Shown here one piece after another: positions 16,454 to 25,661 of a stretch of 64,000 nucleotides of DNA (the first letter of the stretch is position 1; each line of letters opens with the position of its first letter). The notes under the pieces are model-generated. The model searched no databases, was not told the DNA's origin, and saw nothing but the letters and a program-made list of their open reading frames with translations. Origin of the DNA: Sulfurospirillaceae bacterium. GTDB lineage: Bacteria; Campylobacterota; Campylobacteria; Campylobacterales; Sulfurospirillaceae. The DNA lies in NCBI GenBank assembly GCA_028692875.1, contig JAQUWL010000001.1, positions 1 to 64,000 of the forward strand. Direction: 5' to 3'. The position numbers were made by a program, and so were the translations under genes.

Positions 16454-17220
16454 GATAGCTCTTTATGGATATGGTTACAGCGAGTTGCACAGATAATTTC
16501 TACAGGGCAAACGTGTTGTTTTGACGTTCTTTGGGCATCAAACAAAGTTGTATTTTGCGGAATGGGTGCATCGTGCATATAGAGTGTTTTGTCTACGTGT
16601 GCGATTTTTGTGGCGTAGTTTAGAGCAACATTTATGTCGTGGCTAACTATAACTATGCCAACTGTTTTATTGAGCGATTTTAAAAGTTTAAACATTGCGA
16701 TTTGTCCAGATGTGTCGATGCTAGCAGTAGGCTCATCCAAAAATAAAATCTCCGCCTCGCTAGCCAACGCTCTAGCGATAAAAACCCTTTGCCTTTGACC
16801 GCCTGAAAGTGCGCTAATGGAGTTGTTTGCAAAAGGGAGCATATCTACTTTTTCAAGCATCTGTTCGACGATTTTTTGGTCTTTTGCCGAGTGACCAAAA
16901 AGTTTTTTTGATTTTGAGAGTCTGCCCATAAGTACAACATCACGCACGCTGATAGGAAAATTTTTATTTACATGTGTGTCTTGTGGAACGTATGAGATTC
17001 GCTGAGAAATCTCTTGAGGCTTTTTTCCAAACACTAAGATAGAACCACTGGAGGGACTTAAAAGCCCTATCATCAGTTTTAGCAAAGTGCTTTTTCCGCC
17101 ACCGTTTGGTCCGATGATGGAGAGAAAATCACCCACGTCATATGTGAGATTTACATCTTTTAGAACAGGTGTTCCATCGTAATTAAAATTCAAATTTTCT
17201 ATAATAATGTCGTTTTTCAT
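16450..17220 (-). CDS. znuC: Zinc ABC transporter, ATPase
   Basis: 256 residues. Walker A GPNGGGKSTL, Q-loop YVPQDT, signature LSGGQRQRV, Walker B ILFLDEPTAS and switch His in VSHD are all present. Energises the zinc importer at the cytoplasmic face. A Cys/His-rich tail (CPVEIICATRCNHIHK) may bind zinc. Seven nucleotides separate it from znuA. Confidence 0.94.
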   Translation of the reverse strand: MKNDIIIENLNFNYDGTPVLKDVNLTYDVGDFLSIIGPNGGGKSTLLKLMIGLLSPSSGSILVFGKKPQEISQRISYVPQDTHVNKNFPISVRDVVLMGRLSKSKKLFGHSAKDQKIVEQMLEKVDMLPFANNSISALSGGQRQRVFIARALASEAEILFLDEPTASIDTSGQIAMFKLLKSLNKTVGIVIVSHDINVALNYATKIAHVDKTLYMHDAPIPQNTTLFDAQRTSKQHVCPVEIICATRCNHIHKELS

Positions 17221-17227
17221 AGTGAGA

Positions 17228-18082
17228 TTATATCATTTTAGAGTACAAGACAAAGGCGTTCGCAATTTTTCGTATATTTTCCTCCCAATCCTCAGAAAGT
17301 GGGTCGATAACAAAGACAATAGCACCTATCTCTTTGGCTATAACCGAAGCACTTTTTTGTGAAAATTGAGGTGAAGTAAAGACTGCCTTAGCTTTTGTTT
17401 TTTTAGCATCTTTGATGATGCGTGCCAGCTCTGAGGGTTTTGGCTCTTTTCCGCCAACTTCAATGGAGATTTGCTCCAACATGTAGCGTGAGGCAAAGTA
17501 TCCAAAAGATGGATGAAAGACGATAAATTGGCGGTTTGTTATATCTTTAAGAGTGGTCTGCAAAGATGTGTCAAGTGTGTCCAAAACAGCGATAAAATCA
17601 GCATAGTTTCGCTCAAACTCCTTTACATGTAGAGGGTAAAGTTTAATAAGTGCATCTTTTATGTGCTGAGCTTGTACTTTTACCAAAACGGGGTCTAACC
17701 AAATATGCGGGTCTTTGGTTTCGTGTTCATCGTCTTTATGGTTTTCGTGATTGTGTTTTTCTATGGATTGTTTGGTTATGCCTTTTGTTGTATCTATCAA
17801 AAGAAGGGAAGGATTTGTGGCTTTAAACTTTTCTAGCCATATCTGTTCAAAATTGACGCCAATTGCAAAGTAGGCATCTGAGCTAGAAAGAGCTTTCATT
17901 TGACTAGGCTTTGGCTCGTATGAGTGAGGACTTGCACCTGAAGGAACCATAACATTTACAATAACCAAATCTTTTGCAATCTGCTCAACAAAATATTTTT
18001 GCGGTGCTATGCTAACAGTAACGGTGGGTTTGGCAAAAACACTCACGCCTAAAAAGAGAAAAAATAGTGCAAAATATCTCAT
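17228..18082 (-). CDS. znuA: Zinc-binding periplasmic protein of the ABC importer
   Basis: 284 residues: signal peptide 1-17, cluster A-1 solute-binding fold with ligand His in SGASPHSYEPKPSQ, a His/Asp/Glu-rich flexible loop (KHNHENHKDDEHETKDPH) typical of zinc rather than manganese receptors, then DPHIWLDP and VFHPSFGYFA. It captures zinc in the periplasm. It is the first gene of znuABC and divergent from the Fur-family gene, with operator-like palindromes just upstream. Confidence 0.94.
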   Translation of the reverse strand: MRYFALFFLFLGVSVFAKPTVTVSIAPQKYFVEQIAKDLVIVNVMVPSGASPHSYEPKPSQMKALSSSDAYFAIGVNFEQIWLEKFKATNPSLLLIDTTKGITKQSIEKHNHENHKDDEHETKDPHIWLDPVLVKVQAQHIKDALIKLYPLHVKEFERNYADFIAVLDTLDTSLQTTLKDITNRQFIVFHPSFGYFASRYMLEQISIEVGGKEPKPSELARIIKDAKKTKAKAVFTSPQFSQKSASVIAKEIGAIVFVIDPLSEDWEENIRKIANAFVLYSKMI

Positions 18083-18095
18083 TTAAATACTCCTT

Positions 18096-18153
18096 GTGCA
18101 ACTAAGTCGCATTGATAAAACGCAATAGTAATCAAATGCAACTTAGTTGTAAC
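18096..18153. promoter_or_regulatory. Paired palindromic elements, probable Zur operators
   Basis: ATGCAACTTAGTTGTAAC at 18136-18153 contains the perfect palindrome CAACTTAGTTG. The complement of 18096-18112 reads ATGCGACTTAGTTGCAC, nearly the same sequence on the other strand. The two lie 14-71 nt upstream of the znuA start, and the shared core is GACTTAGTTG/AACTTAGTTG. Position between znuABC and a Fur-family gene suggests zinc-dependent repression; the binding protein is an inference. Confidence 0.6.
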
Positions 18154-18246
18154 TTAACGAAAATTTGGATACCATTCCTAAGGTTTAGAGGTAAGGTTTT
18201 ATAAAAAATAAAAAATAAAAATATTTTTATTCACTAAGGCTTCACA

Positions 18247-18282
18247 CGATGGATGCCCCAAAGCTAAAGCTTTGACCCATCG
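18247..18282. other. Long hairpin in the leader of the Fur-family gene
   Basis: CGATGG (18247-18252) pairs with CCATCG (18277-18282) and, inside, CAAAGCT (18259-18265) pairs with AGCTTTG (18268-18274) around AA, leaving an internal bulge. It sits 60 nt upstream of the ATG at 18342 in an otherwise AT-rich leader. It could be an attenuator, RNA leader structure or decayed mobile end; no known riboswitch was recognised. Confidence 0.45.
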
Positions 18283-18341
18283 GTTGCAGAGTCGTTCATA
18301 AAAAATATTTTGATTTTTTAAAATAGGGAATTTTGTACAAA

Positions 18342-18701
18342 ATGAAAACCATTTTTGAGCGACATAACATCAAAGAGACACCCGCTAGAAACTCTATCCT
18401 AAGTGTGTTAAAAGAGGCGAAAAATCCACTTAATTATGACCAAATCAGAGAAAAAATGGATATAGAGATGGATAAAGCGACCTTTTATCGCAATATTGCC
18501 AAATTTGAAGAGTTGGGAATGGTGCATAAATTTGAAGCTGATGATAGAAAGTGGTATTTTGAGCTATCTACTTCAGTGCATGCCCATTTTATCTGCGATA
18601 CGTGCCACAAAATTATATGCGTTGATGTTACAATAGGAGATGTTGAGGGCGAGGTTAAAAGTATCGTTTTAAAAGGTACATGTAAAGGTTGCAAAAGATG
18701 A
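18342..18701 (+). CDS. Fur-family metalloregulator, probable Zur
   Basis: 119 residues from the ATG at 18342 (TTG at 18333 is less likely). N-terminal winged helix (TPARNSILSVL, KATFYRNIAKFEELGMV) and C-terminal dimerisation domain with HAHFICDTCHK and CKGC, i.e. the two CxxC pairs that hold structural zinc in Fur-family proteins. Its position divergent from znuABC argues for a zinc-uptake repressor; PerR or Fur function cannot be excluded from sequence alone. The stop overlaps the next ATG (ATGA). Confidence 0.82.
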   Translation: MKTIFERHNIKETPARNSILSVLKEAKNPLNYDQIREKMDIEMDKATFYRNIAKFEELGMVHKFEADDRKWYFELSTSVHAHFICDTCHKIICVDVTIGDVEGEVKSIVLKGTCKGCKR

Positions 18702-19189
18702 AAAAATGGCTACATGTAGCGGTTTTAGTACTATTGTTCGCAGGCTGTTCACTTAAAACCGAAATCAACTCTTCGCAACCATATCTCATAAGCCTTAAAA
18801 ACAGACATATGGCGTTTTCTGACGCAGGTTTTTTAAATTTAGCAGACGGATATACCAATATGCAGATTTTCTCCACAGGAGCACTTTTGCTCAATCTTGA
18901 AGTCACGCACAATGTCTGTTTGGATGGCAAGTGCTATGATAAGTTAGCATTTAACAGACTCTTTTTTGACGTGGAGCATTATGAAGAACTTATAAATGAT
19001 TTGTTACATATGAAGCCCATTTTTGGGGGCAAAAATAGAGTAGATATTGATGGTGGTTTTGAGCAAGTTTTAACTCTTGGCGACACTCATATCGTATATC
19101 GCATCCAAAAAGGAACGCTCTATTTTAAAGACTCGAAACACGGGATTTTGATGAAACTAAAGCCATTAGAAAAGGATAAAATCCAATGA
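18698..19189 (+). CDS. Lipoprotein of unknown function
   Basis: 163 residues from the ATG overlapping the regulator's stop. Signal peptide with a lipobox (LLFAGC, Cys about residue 17), so it should be lipid-anchored. The rest is a small mixed alpha/beta domain ([30 protein letters not shown]) unrecognised. An operon chain of 4-nt overlaps links the Fur-family gene, this gene and nfo. A role in metal homeostasis is possible by context only. Confidence 0.75.
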   Translation: MKKWLHVAVLVLLFAGCSLKTEINSSQPYLISLKNRHMAFSDAGFLNLADGYTNMQIFSTGALLLNLEVTHNVCLDGKCYDKLAFNRLFFDVEHYEELINDLLHMKPIFGGKNRVDIDGGFEQVLTLGDTHIVYRIQKGTLYFKDSKHGILMKLKPLEKDKIQ

Positions 19190-20028
19190 AATATATCGGA
19201 GCTCACGTAAGTGCAAGTGGCGGAGTTTTTAATGCCCCGCTTAATGCAAAAGCTATTGGGGCAAAAGCCTTCGCACTTTTTACGAAAAACCAACGCCAAT
19301 GGGATGCAAAACCACTTTCGCAAGATGAGATAAGTCGTTTCAAACAAGCACTTGATGAGGCGGAAATATTGCCTAAGCACGTTTTGCCACACGATAGTTA
19401 TCTTATAAACCTAGGGCATCCGGACAAAGAAGCACGTGAAAAATCGTTACATGCTTTTATAGATGAGGTTAAAAGATGTGAACAATTAGGACTTGATAAG
19501 CTAAATTTTCACCCTGGAAGTCATCTAAGACGCATAAGCGAAGAGGAGTGCTTGGAGGCGATAAGCAACTCTATGAATGAAGTGTTACGTCAAACCTCAC
19601 ATGTAACCCTTGTTGTTGAAAATACGGCAGGACAAGGGAGTAATCTAGGTTACAAAATGGAACATCTAGCGTATTTCATAGAAAACTCTATTGACAAAAA
19701 CAGAGTAGGTGTTTGCCTAGACACATGCCATACTTTTACTGCAGGATATGATATAAGAACAGAAGAAACCTATGGGCAAACTATGAAAAAGTTTGCTACA
19801 ATAGTAGGATTTCATTATTTACGTGGTATGCATTTAAATGATTCAAAGCCTGATTTAGGCTCACATGTAGATAGGCACGAGTCGATAGGCAAGGGGAAGT
19901 TGGGCGAGGGGGCGTTTAGGTTTATCATGAACGATGAACGAATAGATGATATTCCTATGATATTAGAAACCATAGATGAATCTTTGTGGGCACAAGAGAT
20001 AAAGCTGCTTTACGGATTCATAAAATAA
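19186..20028 (+). CDS. nfo: Endonuclease IV (AP endonuclease)
   Basis: 280 residues, typical length. TIM-barrel metal-ligand motifs: GAHVSASGG at the start, [46 protein letters not shown] and [15 protein letters not shown]. The trinuclear zinc site is therefore complete. It cleaves abasic sites in base-excision repair. The start ATG overlaps the lipoprotein stop by 4 nt. Confidence 0.96.
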   Translation: MKYIGAHVSASGGVFNAPLNAKAIGAKAFALFTKNQRQWDAKPLSQDEISRFKQALDEAEILPKHVLPHDSYLINLGHPDKEAREKSLHAFIDEVKRCEQLGLDKLNFHPGSHLRRISEEECLEAISNSMNEVLRQTSHVTLVVENTAGQGSNLGYKMEHLAYFIENSIDKNRVGVCLDTCHTFTAGYDIRTEETYGQTMKKFATIVGFHYLRGMHLNDSKPDLGSHVDRHESIGKGKLGEGAFRFIMNDERIDDIPMILETIDESLWAQEIKLLYGFIK

Positions 20029-20044
20029 CACCAAAGGATTGCGG

Positions 20045-21250
20045 ATGAGAAATGTTTTACGGGCGAGTGTACTTTTGAGTATTAGTGCAGCAACGCTGTG
20101 TGCTTCAGGATATCGAATTCCTGAGCAGTCACTTAATTCAGTAGCTTTAAGCAACGCTTATGTAGCAAATGCTAATAGTGCCGATGCGAGTTATTATAAC
20201 CCTGCAAATATGTCATTTATGGGCACTGGTGCTGAAGTAGAGGCAGGTATGACCTATATCAACTTGCCAAAAGTGAGCTTTGCTGGCACAGATGCAACAC
20301 ATAGTGACAAATCGCTTGAAGAGCATTTTTTTGTTCCAACGATGTTTTACGTTTCTCCTATGATGGGTAGTTGGCGTTATGGTCTCTCTGTTGTTGCCCC
20401 TGGTGGACTTTCAAAAAGATGGGACAATTTTGGTAAAAGAAGTTCTGAAGAGTTTACTCTAGCAACTATTGAAGTAAATCCAACAGCAAGCTATAAGTTT
20501 AACGACCAGTTTTCGGTTGCTCTTGGTGCAAGAGGCGTTTACTCCGATGGTGTGGTTAAAAGCAACGCAAGTAATGTTGCAGTGAGAGATTTGACTGGCG
20601 ATTCGATAGATTTTGGATATAACCTTGCACTTAGCTATAAACCTATCAAAGATTTGACACTCTCTGCGACTTATCGCTCAAAGATTGACTTAACAGTCGA
20701 AGGTGAAGCAACACTTATACATCCTGCTATAGCTGGTGGTTACAACGGTGGAGCAAGCGTAACCATTCCTTTGCCAGCAGTTCTTAACATCGCTTTAGCA
20801 TACACTATGGATAAGACAACCGTAGAGTTTGTGTTTGATAGAACATATTGGTCGGCATATAAAGAGTTGGATTTTAATTATGATAGAGCTTTGGCAGCTT
20901 TTGATGCACCTGTTCCAAAAAATTGGAAAGATGTAAATGCTTATCGTATCGGTGTTACTCACCAATATAATGACAAATTGACACTTATGGCAGGTTTTGC
21001 TATAGATGAAACTCCTGCACCTGATAACACTGTAGGTTTTGAGTTGCCAGATAGCGATGCTAAGCTTTACTCTGTTGGATTTGACTACAAAATCAACAAG
21101 CAGTTGTCGATGGGATTTGCTTATCTTTATGATGATAAAGAGGATAGAACGGTTAACAACAATACCGGCGGAGCTTCGACGGCACCATCGGGCACATTTA
21201 GTGATTCTGCCGCTCATTTAGTAAGGCTTTCTGCGAAATATAAATTTTAA
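20045..21250 (+). CDS. FadL/OmpP1-family outer-membrane hydrophobic transporter
   Basis: 401 residues from the ATG at 20045 (AAAGG upstream). Signal peptide ending in CASG; mature protein begins YRIPEQSLNSVALSNAYVANA and SADASYYNPANMSF, the N-terminal hatch signature of the FadL/TodX family. Alternating aromatic beta strands follow, ending in the outer-membrane terminal Phe (LVRLSAKYKF). It passes long-chain fatty acids or other hydrophobic compounds. The acyl-CoA ligase gene lies 20 nt downstream, forming an uptake-activation pair. Confidence 0.92.
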   Translation: MRNVLRASVLLSISAATLCASGYRIPEQSLNSVALSNAYVANANSADASYYNPANMSFMGTGAEVEAGMTYINLPKVSFAGTDATHSDKSLEEHFFVPTMFYVSPMMGSWRYGLSVVAPGGLSKRWDNFGKRSSEEFTLATIEVNPTASYKFNDQFSVALGARGVYSDGVVKSNASNVAVRDLTGDSIDFGYNLALSYKPIKDLTLSATYRSKIDLTVEGEATLIHPAIAGGYNGGASVTIPLPAVLNIALAYTMDKTTVEFVFDRTYWSAYKELDFNYDRALAAFDAPVPKNWKDVNAYRIGVTHQYNDKLTLMAGFAIDETPAPDNTVGFELPDSDAKLYSVGFDYKINKQLSMGFAYLYDDKEDRTVNNNTGGASTAPSGTFSDSAAHLVRLSAKYKF

Positions 21251-21270
21251 AAAATAATTAGGCTCAAGAT

Positions 21271-22839
21271 ATGCTTGAATACACATATAAAAATTTTTAC
21301 GAACTTATCGAGCATAACGTACAGGTTTCTCCAAAGAAGCCTGTACTTTTTATCGAAGATCGAAAAGTGGACTATCTGCGTTTAAAACAAAAGATAGATA
21401 CTTTTGCTCGTTTTTTGGAGTTTAGCGGAATCTCCAAAGGTGATAAGGTTGGTATTATTGTTGGTAACTCTGAAGAGTTTATCATCTCTTTGTTTGCGAT
21501 TAGTAAAATAGGCTCCGTTGCAGTTCCTATAAATACTTTTTTGAAAAATGAAGAGTTTGAGTACATCTTAAATGACTGTTCAGCAAAGATGCTTATCTGC
21601 TCTCCCGCTTATGAGCAAGAGACTAAAACACTACTTGATAGTACCAAAATAGAAAAAATCGTATGGACAGATGCGTACGATAAACTAGATGAGCGAAATT
21701 ACAGTTTTAGCGAGATAACCGTTAGCAATGAAACGCACGAGCAGATTAAAAATCCTCCTACGCTGGATGATTTGGCGTGTATCGTCTATACTTCTGGAAC
21801 GACTGGAAAACCAAAAGGGGCGATGTTAAGCTATCGCAATATGTTCTCAAACTGTATCTCTGGAAAAGAGGCTTTTGGGATTAATAAAGATGATAGATTT
21901 ATCGTTTTCTTGCCGATGTTTCACTCGTTTACATTGACGATAATGGTGTTGTTGCCTATATATGTGGGCGCTTCATTGGTCGTTGTTAAGTCTGTCTTTC
22001 CTTTTGCAAATGTTCTAAAACAGGCACTTTTAAAACAAGTAACTATCTTTTTGGGCGTGCCAACACTCTATACCGCTTTGTTAAAGGCAAAAATCCCTTG
22101 GTATTTTATGTGGTTTAACAAAATCCGTATTTTTATCTCAGGAAGTGCGCCTTTGAGTGAGCAAGCTTTGATAGATTTTGGTAAAAAATTTAAAAAAGCA
22201 ACCTTGCTTGAGGGATATGGACTTAGTGAATGCTCACCTGCGGTTTCGGTCAATCGTATGGATTGGCAAAAACCTCTCTCTGTTGGACTTCCTTTGGCGT
22301 GTTGTGAAGTAAAAATCGTTGGCGATGAGATGATGGAACTTCCTGCTGGAAAAGTTGGAGAGATCATCGTTAAAGGCGATTGTGTTATGCGAGGCTACCT
22401 AAATCGAGTAGATGTTACCAATGAAACTATCATCAACGGATGGCTACTTACAGGCGATTTGGGAAAGATGGATGAGGATGGTTTTGTATATATTGTTGAT
22501 AGAAAAAAAGACCTTATTATCACAAAAGGCATCAATGTTTATCCTCGTGAGATAGAAGAGGTTATCTTCAAATACGAAGGAGTCGATAGCGTTGCGGTTA
22601 TTGGCATAAAAGATGAGATGAGTGATGAAGAGGTTGTGGCATTTGTTCAACCTAAAGAGGATGCTGTTTTGAAAGAGGCGGATATAAAACGCTATCTTAA
22701 AGGACATTTGGCAAATTTTAAAATTCCTAAGCAGATATATTTTGTAGAAGAGTTGCCTAAAAATGCTACTGGCAAGGTTTTAAAAAGAGTGCTAAAAGAG
22801 AAAGTTGCAGAGGGCATATTTCAAAAAGCCAAAAATTAA
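21271..22839 (+). CDS. Long-chain fatty acid-CoA ligase (AMP-forming)
   Basis: 522 residues. ANL superfamily motifs: P-loop YTSGTTGKPKGAM, A5 GYGLSE, A7 TGDLGKMDEDGF, A8 RKKDLIITKGINVYPREIEE and the C-terminal catalytic Lys in PKNATGKVLKR. It activates fatty acids to acyl-CoA through acyl-AMP. Pairing with the FadL-type porin suggests FadD-like vectorial acylation, but no beta-oxidation genes are in the window, so the acyl chain could be used for lipid synthesis. No signal peptide; a peripheral membrane protein is likely. Confidence 0.9.
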   Translation: MLEYTYKNFYELIEHNVQVSPKKPVLFIEDRKVDYLRLKQKIDTFARFLEFSGISKGDKVGIIVGNSEEFIISLFAISKIGSVAVPINTFLKNEEFEYILNDCSAKMLICSPAYEQETKTLLDSTKIEKIVWTDAYDKLDERNYSFSEITVSNETHEQIKNPPTLDDLACIVYTSGTTGKPKGAMLSYRNMFSNCISGKEAFGINKDDRFIVFLPMFHSFTLTIMVLLPIYVGASLVVVKSVFPFANVLKQALLKQVTIFLGVPTLYTALLKAKIPWYFMWFNKIRIFISGSAPLSEQALIDFGKKFKKATLLEGYGLSECSPAVSVNRMDWQKPLSVGLPLACCEVKIVGDEMMELPAGKVGEIIVKGDCVMRGYLNRVDVTNETIINGWLLTGDLGKMDEDGFVYIVDRKKDLIITKGINVYPREIEEVIFKYEGVDSVAVIGIKDEMSDEEVVAFVQPKEDAVLKEADIKRYLKGHLANFKIPKQIYFVEELPKNATGKVLKRVLKEKVAEGIFQKAKN

Positions 22840-22857
22840 AGCCTGCATGTAAGGCTT
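22839..22857 (+). terminator. Short hairpin after the acyl-CoA ligase gene
   Basis: AAGCCT (22839-22844) pairs with AGGCTT (22852-22857); the loop GCATGTA is one base away from the abundant TACATGTA motif. Followed by a moderately T-rich stretch. A weak intrinsic terminator at best. Confidence 0.35.
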
Positions 22858-22916
22858 GTTGCGATTTAAAGTGCTTTAAAAGAGCCTTTAATCGTCATTT
22901 AATTGTTATATCGCAG

Positions 22917-22925
22917 TGTTATAAT
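22917..22925 (+). promoter_or_regulatory. Extended -10 promoter of the AAA ATPase gene
   Basis: TG-T-TATAAT at 22917-22925 gives a predicted start near 22932 and a short leader containing AAAAGGGA before the TTG at 22960. Confidence 0.5.
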
Positions 22926-22959
22926 TTGGCATCGCTAGTTTATAAAAGGGAATTTATAG

Positions 22960-24693
22960 TTGCAATATTTAATAGATTTTTTAGAGCAAGAGATAGAAAA
23001 CAGTCACATATACAAGCAAATTAAGTGCTCCAAAGAAGAGGGACTTTTTTTAAAGACGCTCACAAAAGAGTATGTTATTGGCAATGTTGATGTTGTTGTT
23101 TCGGAAGTGCTTATTAAGCTTTTTGGCGACAAAGATTATGTATATCTAAAACAGTTAGCTTTGGTTAAGGATTTGATAGAGCAAGGCTGGGTAGTTCAAA
23201 GCAGTTTTGTCAGCTCACGTCTTTCAGATATCTCAAACTTAGAGCTTCTAAATAGTAGCATCTCCATCAGCTCATCTTTTGTTAAACTTCTAGAAGAGGG
23301 CACTTTGGAGTTGATTTTGCCAGATGTTACGCCTTATACAGACCATTTAGAGTATCTAAAAGATCAATTTTTTAGAATCGAGCTTTACCAAAAACTTAGC
23401 CACACAAAACAATCCTCTGTTGAAAAAGCATCAGGTGTTGGTACTATCAAAAATAAACTCCAGCTACTTGAAAACAGAATTGCCGAGCGAATGAAAGTGA
23501 CGCAAAAAGAGATTGTGGTGGAGACTATTTTCAAGGAAAACGAGCTAAGCCAAAAAGAGCAACTTATCTTTTTATCACTTCTAAAAGAGGAGTATGCGGG
23601 CGAGTTTGAAAGCCTTAGAGATATGAATACACTGATTTCAATCATTAGCTCTGATGATTATGAGAAGATTAAAAACCGTGCTCTTTTGGAGGATGGCTCT
23701 AAACTCATCGAAAATGGCATTATTGACTATGATGAGATGCTGAGCGGTTTTGGAGGAGTGGCTCGTAGTTTTTTCATAACCGAAGAGGTTTTGCAAAAGA
23801 TTATGCACCCAGACAAAGAGAAAAAAAGCAAAAAAATAAAACTAGATATGCTTATAGGCGAGCAAGAACTTTTTGAGCTAATAGACCCTAAAACAACGCT
23901 AGATGATGTTGTATTGCATCCAAAAACTCGTGAGGTTTTAGATAACTTACTCAAGCAAATCGACCGCAATGTTGCAAAGCTTTTACGAGAATGGGGTATA
24001 AAAGAGCGTCGCAGTGGGATTGATGCAAAAATCATACTTTATGGACCGCCAGGAACTGGCAAGACGATGACAGCGCTTTCTTTGGCAAAGTCGATGAAAA
24101 AAAGAGTTTTGAGTTTTGACTGTTCAAAAATCCTCTCAAAGTATGTCGGCGAGAGTGAAAAAAATGTGCGAAATATCTTTGACACTTACAAAGAGTTGTG
24201 TGTAAAAACCAAAAGCGAGCCATTGCTTTTGCTAAATGAAGCAGACCAATTTTTAAGCTCACGCTCTACCGATGCAAACTCAAGTGCCGACAAAATGCAC
24301 AACCAGATGCAAAATATTTTTTTAGAGCAGATTGAGAAATTTGATGGACTTTTGATAGCCACAACTAACTTGCTTGAGACAATAGATCCTGCTTTTTCAA
24401 GACGTTTTGATTATAAGATAGCATTTGAAAAGCCAGACTTGAAGCAGAGGTTGGCATTATGGCAAAAACTTTTGCCTGAAAATGCAGTTTATGAAGACAA
24501 ATTTTCTATCGAGGCGTTGGCGCAGTTTCCATTAACAGGCGGACAAATTCGCTTGGTTTTGAAAAATACAGCCTTAAGAGTGGCAGTAAAAGAGGAGCCT
24601 ATTTTTACCTTTGAGGATTTTAAATCCGCCATCGACAGAGAGTCCAAAGGTGCTTTTGGAGATGCCAAATCAATGGGATTTATGAATGTATAA
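22960..24693 (+). CDS. AAA-family ATPase with a helical N-terminal region
   Basis: 577 residues from a TTG with a good ribosome site (AAAGGGA). The N-terminal 330 residues are helical and charged, with long predicted coiled regions. The AAA core has Walker A GPPGTGKT (about 361-368), Walker B LLLLNEAD (about 421-428), an Asn finger/sensor 1 IATTNL and arginine-finger region AFSRRFDYK. Walker B reads NEAD instead of DEAD, a variation found in one stand-alone AAA subfamily. It probably remodels a protein complex; no protease or nuclease domain is present. The client is unknown. Confidence 0.82.
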   Translation: MQYLIDFLEQEIENSHIYKQIKCSKEEGLFLKTLTKEYVIGNVDVVVSEVLIKLFGDKDYVYLKQLALVKDLIEQGWVVQSSFVSSRLSDISNLELLNSSISISSSFVKLLEEGTLELILPDVTPYTDHLEYLKDQFFRIELYQKLSHTKQSSVEKASGVGTIKNKLQLLENRIAERMKVTQKEIVVETIFKENELSQKEQLIFLSLLKEEYAGEFESLRDMNTLISIISSDDYEKIKNRALLEDGSKLIENGIIDYDEMLSGFGGVARSFFITEEVLQKIMHPDKEKKSKKIKLDMLIGEQELFELIDPKTTLDDVVLHPKTREVLDNLLKQIDRNVAKLLREWGIKERRSGIDAKIILYGPPGTGKTMTALSLAKSMKKRVLSFDCSKILSKYVGESEKNVRNIFDTYKELCVKTKSEPLLLLNEADQFLSSRSTDANSSADKMHNQMQNIFLEQIEKFDGLLIATTNLLETIDPAFSRRFDYKIAFEKPDLKQRLALWQKLLPENAVYEDKFSIEALAQFPLTGGQIRLVLKNTALRVAVKEEPIFTFEDFKSAIDRESKGAFGDAKSMGFMNV

Positions 24694-24721
24694 TATGAGT
24701 ATTTTAAAAGGTGTATCGCAT

Positions 24722-24727
24722 TATAAT
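24722..24727 (+). promoter_or_regulatory. -10 element upstream of the nuo operon
   Basis: TATAAT at 24722-24727 in AT-rich DNA, 45 nt before the nuoA ATG, with AAGGA as ribosome site. It is the only good -10 in the 78-nt gap, so it is the likely promoter for the 14-gene operon. Confidence 0.5.
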
Positions 24728-24771
24728 TATGAATTGATGAAAAAATAATTGAAAACGTGTAAGGATTTTAT

Positions 24772-25170
24772 ATGACAGAATTATCGCATATGGATTTTGC
24801 CCATCCATATTTTGGTGCTTTCTTTTTGGTTGTTTTTGGTGCTGGCGTGTTTTACGGCATTACGGTTTTAGCAAGAGCTGTTAGCCGAAAAATGGCACGT
24901 TTGGATACAGAAAAACTAAAATTGACCATCTACGAATGTGGTCCTGAAGTGACCAAACAGCCCAACCGTATCTCGGCACACTTTTATCTGTTTGCCCTGT
25001 TGTTTATCTTGTTTGATGTGGAGATTATCTTTATGTTTCCATGGGCGGTAAACTTTAAAACGCTTGGAATGTTTGGATTTGTGGAGATGATTTTATTTAT
25101 CGGATTGCTAAGTATCGGTTTTGTATATGCATGGAAAAAAGGAGCGCTCGAATGGCACAGCATAAGATAA
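24772..25170 (+). CDS. nuoA: Complex I subunit A
   Basis: 132 residues, three membrane helices. Family motif [39 protein letters not shown] is recognisable (Cys of the A/D switch loop and the FDVE acid). It is part of the Q-site end of the membrane arm. First gene of the operon; nuoB begins within its 3' end. Confidence 0.95.
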   Translation: MTELSHMDFAHPYFGAFFLVVFGAGVFYGITVLARAVSRKMARLDTEKLKLTIYECGPEVTKQPNRISAHFYLFALLFILFDVEIIFMFPWAVNFKTLGMFGFVEMILFIGLLSIGFVYAWKKGALEWHSIR

Positions 25171-25661
25171 ATTATCTTCAAGAAGGCGGGCTTCCCGTAG
25201 CGCTTACAACGGTCGATAAACTAGTTCAGTGGGGACGTTCTAACTCCCTTTGGCCTTTGACTTACGGTTTAGCATGTTGTGCTATCGAGATGATGGCAAC
25301 GGGTGCAAGTCGTTATGACTTTGACCGATTTGGAACGATTTTTAGGGCAAGTCCTAGACAAGCGGATGTTTTGATAATCGCTGGAACTCTAACCAAAAAA
25401 CACTCTCCTTTTATGAGGCGACTTTATGACCAGATGCCAGAGCCAAAATGGGTTATAAGCATGGGAAGTTGTGCTAACACTGGCGGTATGTTTAACACCT
25501 ATGCGACAGTTCAAGGAGCTGATAGGATTATTCCTGTGGATATCTATCTTCCTGGATGTGCACCTAGGCCCGAGACTCTTCAATACGCATTGATGTTACT
25601 TCAAAAAAAGATACGCACTGAAAGTGCATCTAAAAAACTTAAACCAAAAAGGCTAGTATGA
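25152..25661 (+). CDS. nuoB: Complex I subunit B (cluster N2)
   Basis: 169 residues from the ATG at 25152 (MAQHKINYL), which overlaps nuoA by 19 nt. Cluster N2 ligands: the tandem Cys in [17 protein letters not shown] and PGCAPRPE. It passes electrons to quinone at the tip of the peripheral arm. Ends with a basic tail (KKLKPKRLV). Confidence 0.96.
   Translation: MAQHKINYLQEGGLPVALTTVDKLVQWGRSNSLWPLTYGLACCAIEMMATGASRYDFDRFGTIFRASPRQADVLIIAGTLTKKHSPFMRRLYDQMPEPKWVISMGSCANTGGMFNTYATVQGADRIIPVDIYLPGCAPRPETLQYALMLLQKKIRTESASKKLKPKRLV

Noticed and set aside
20795-21217. A 140-codon open frame on the minus strand
   Set aside because: Antisense to the FadL-type porin; no ribosome site and no recognisable domain.
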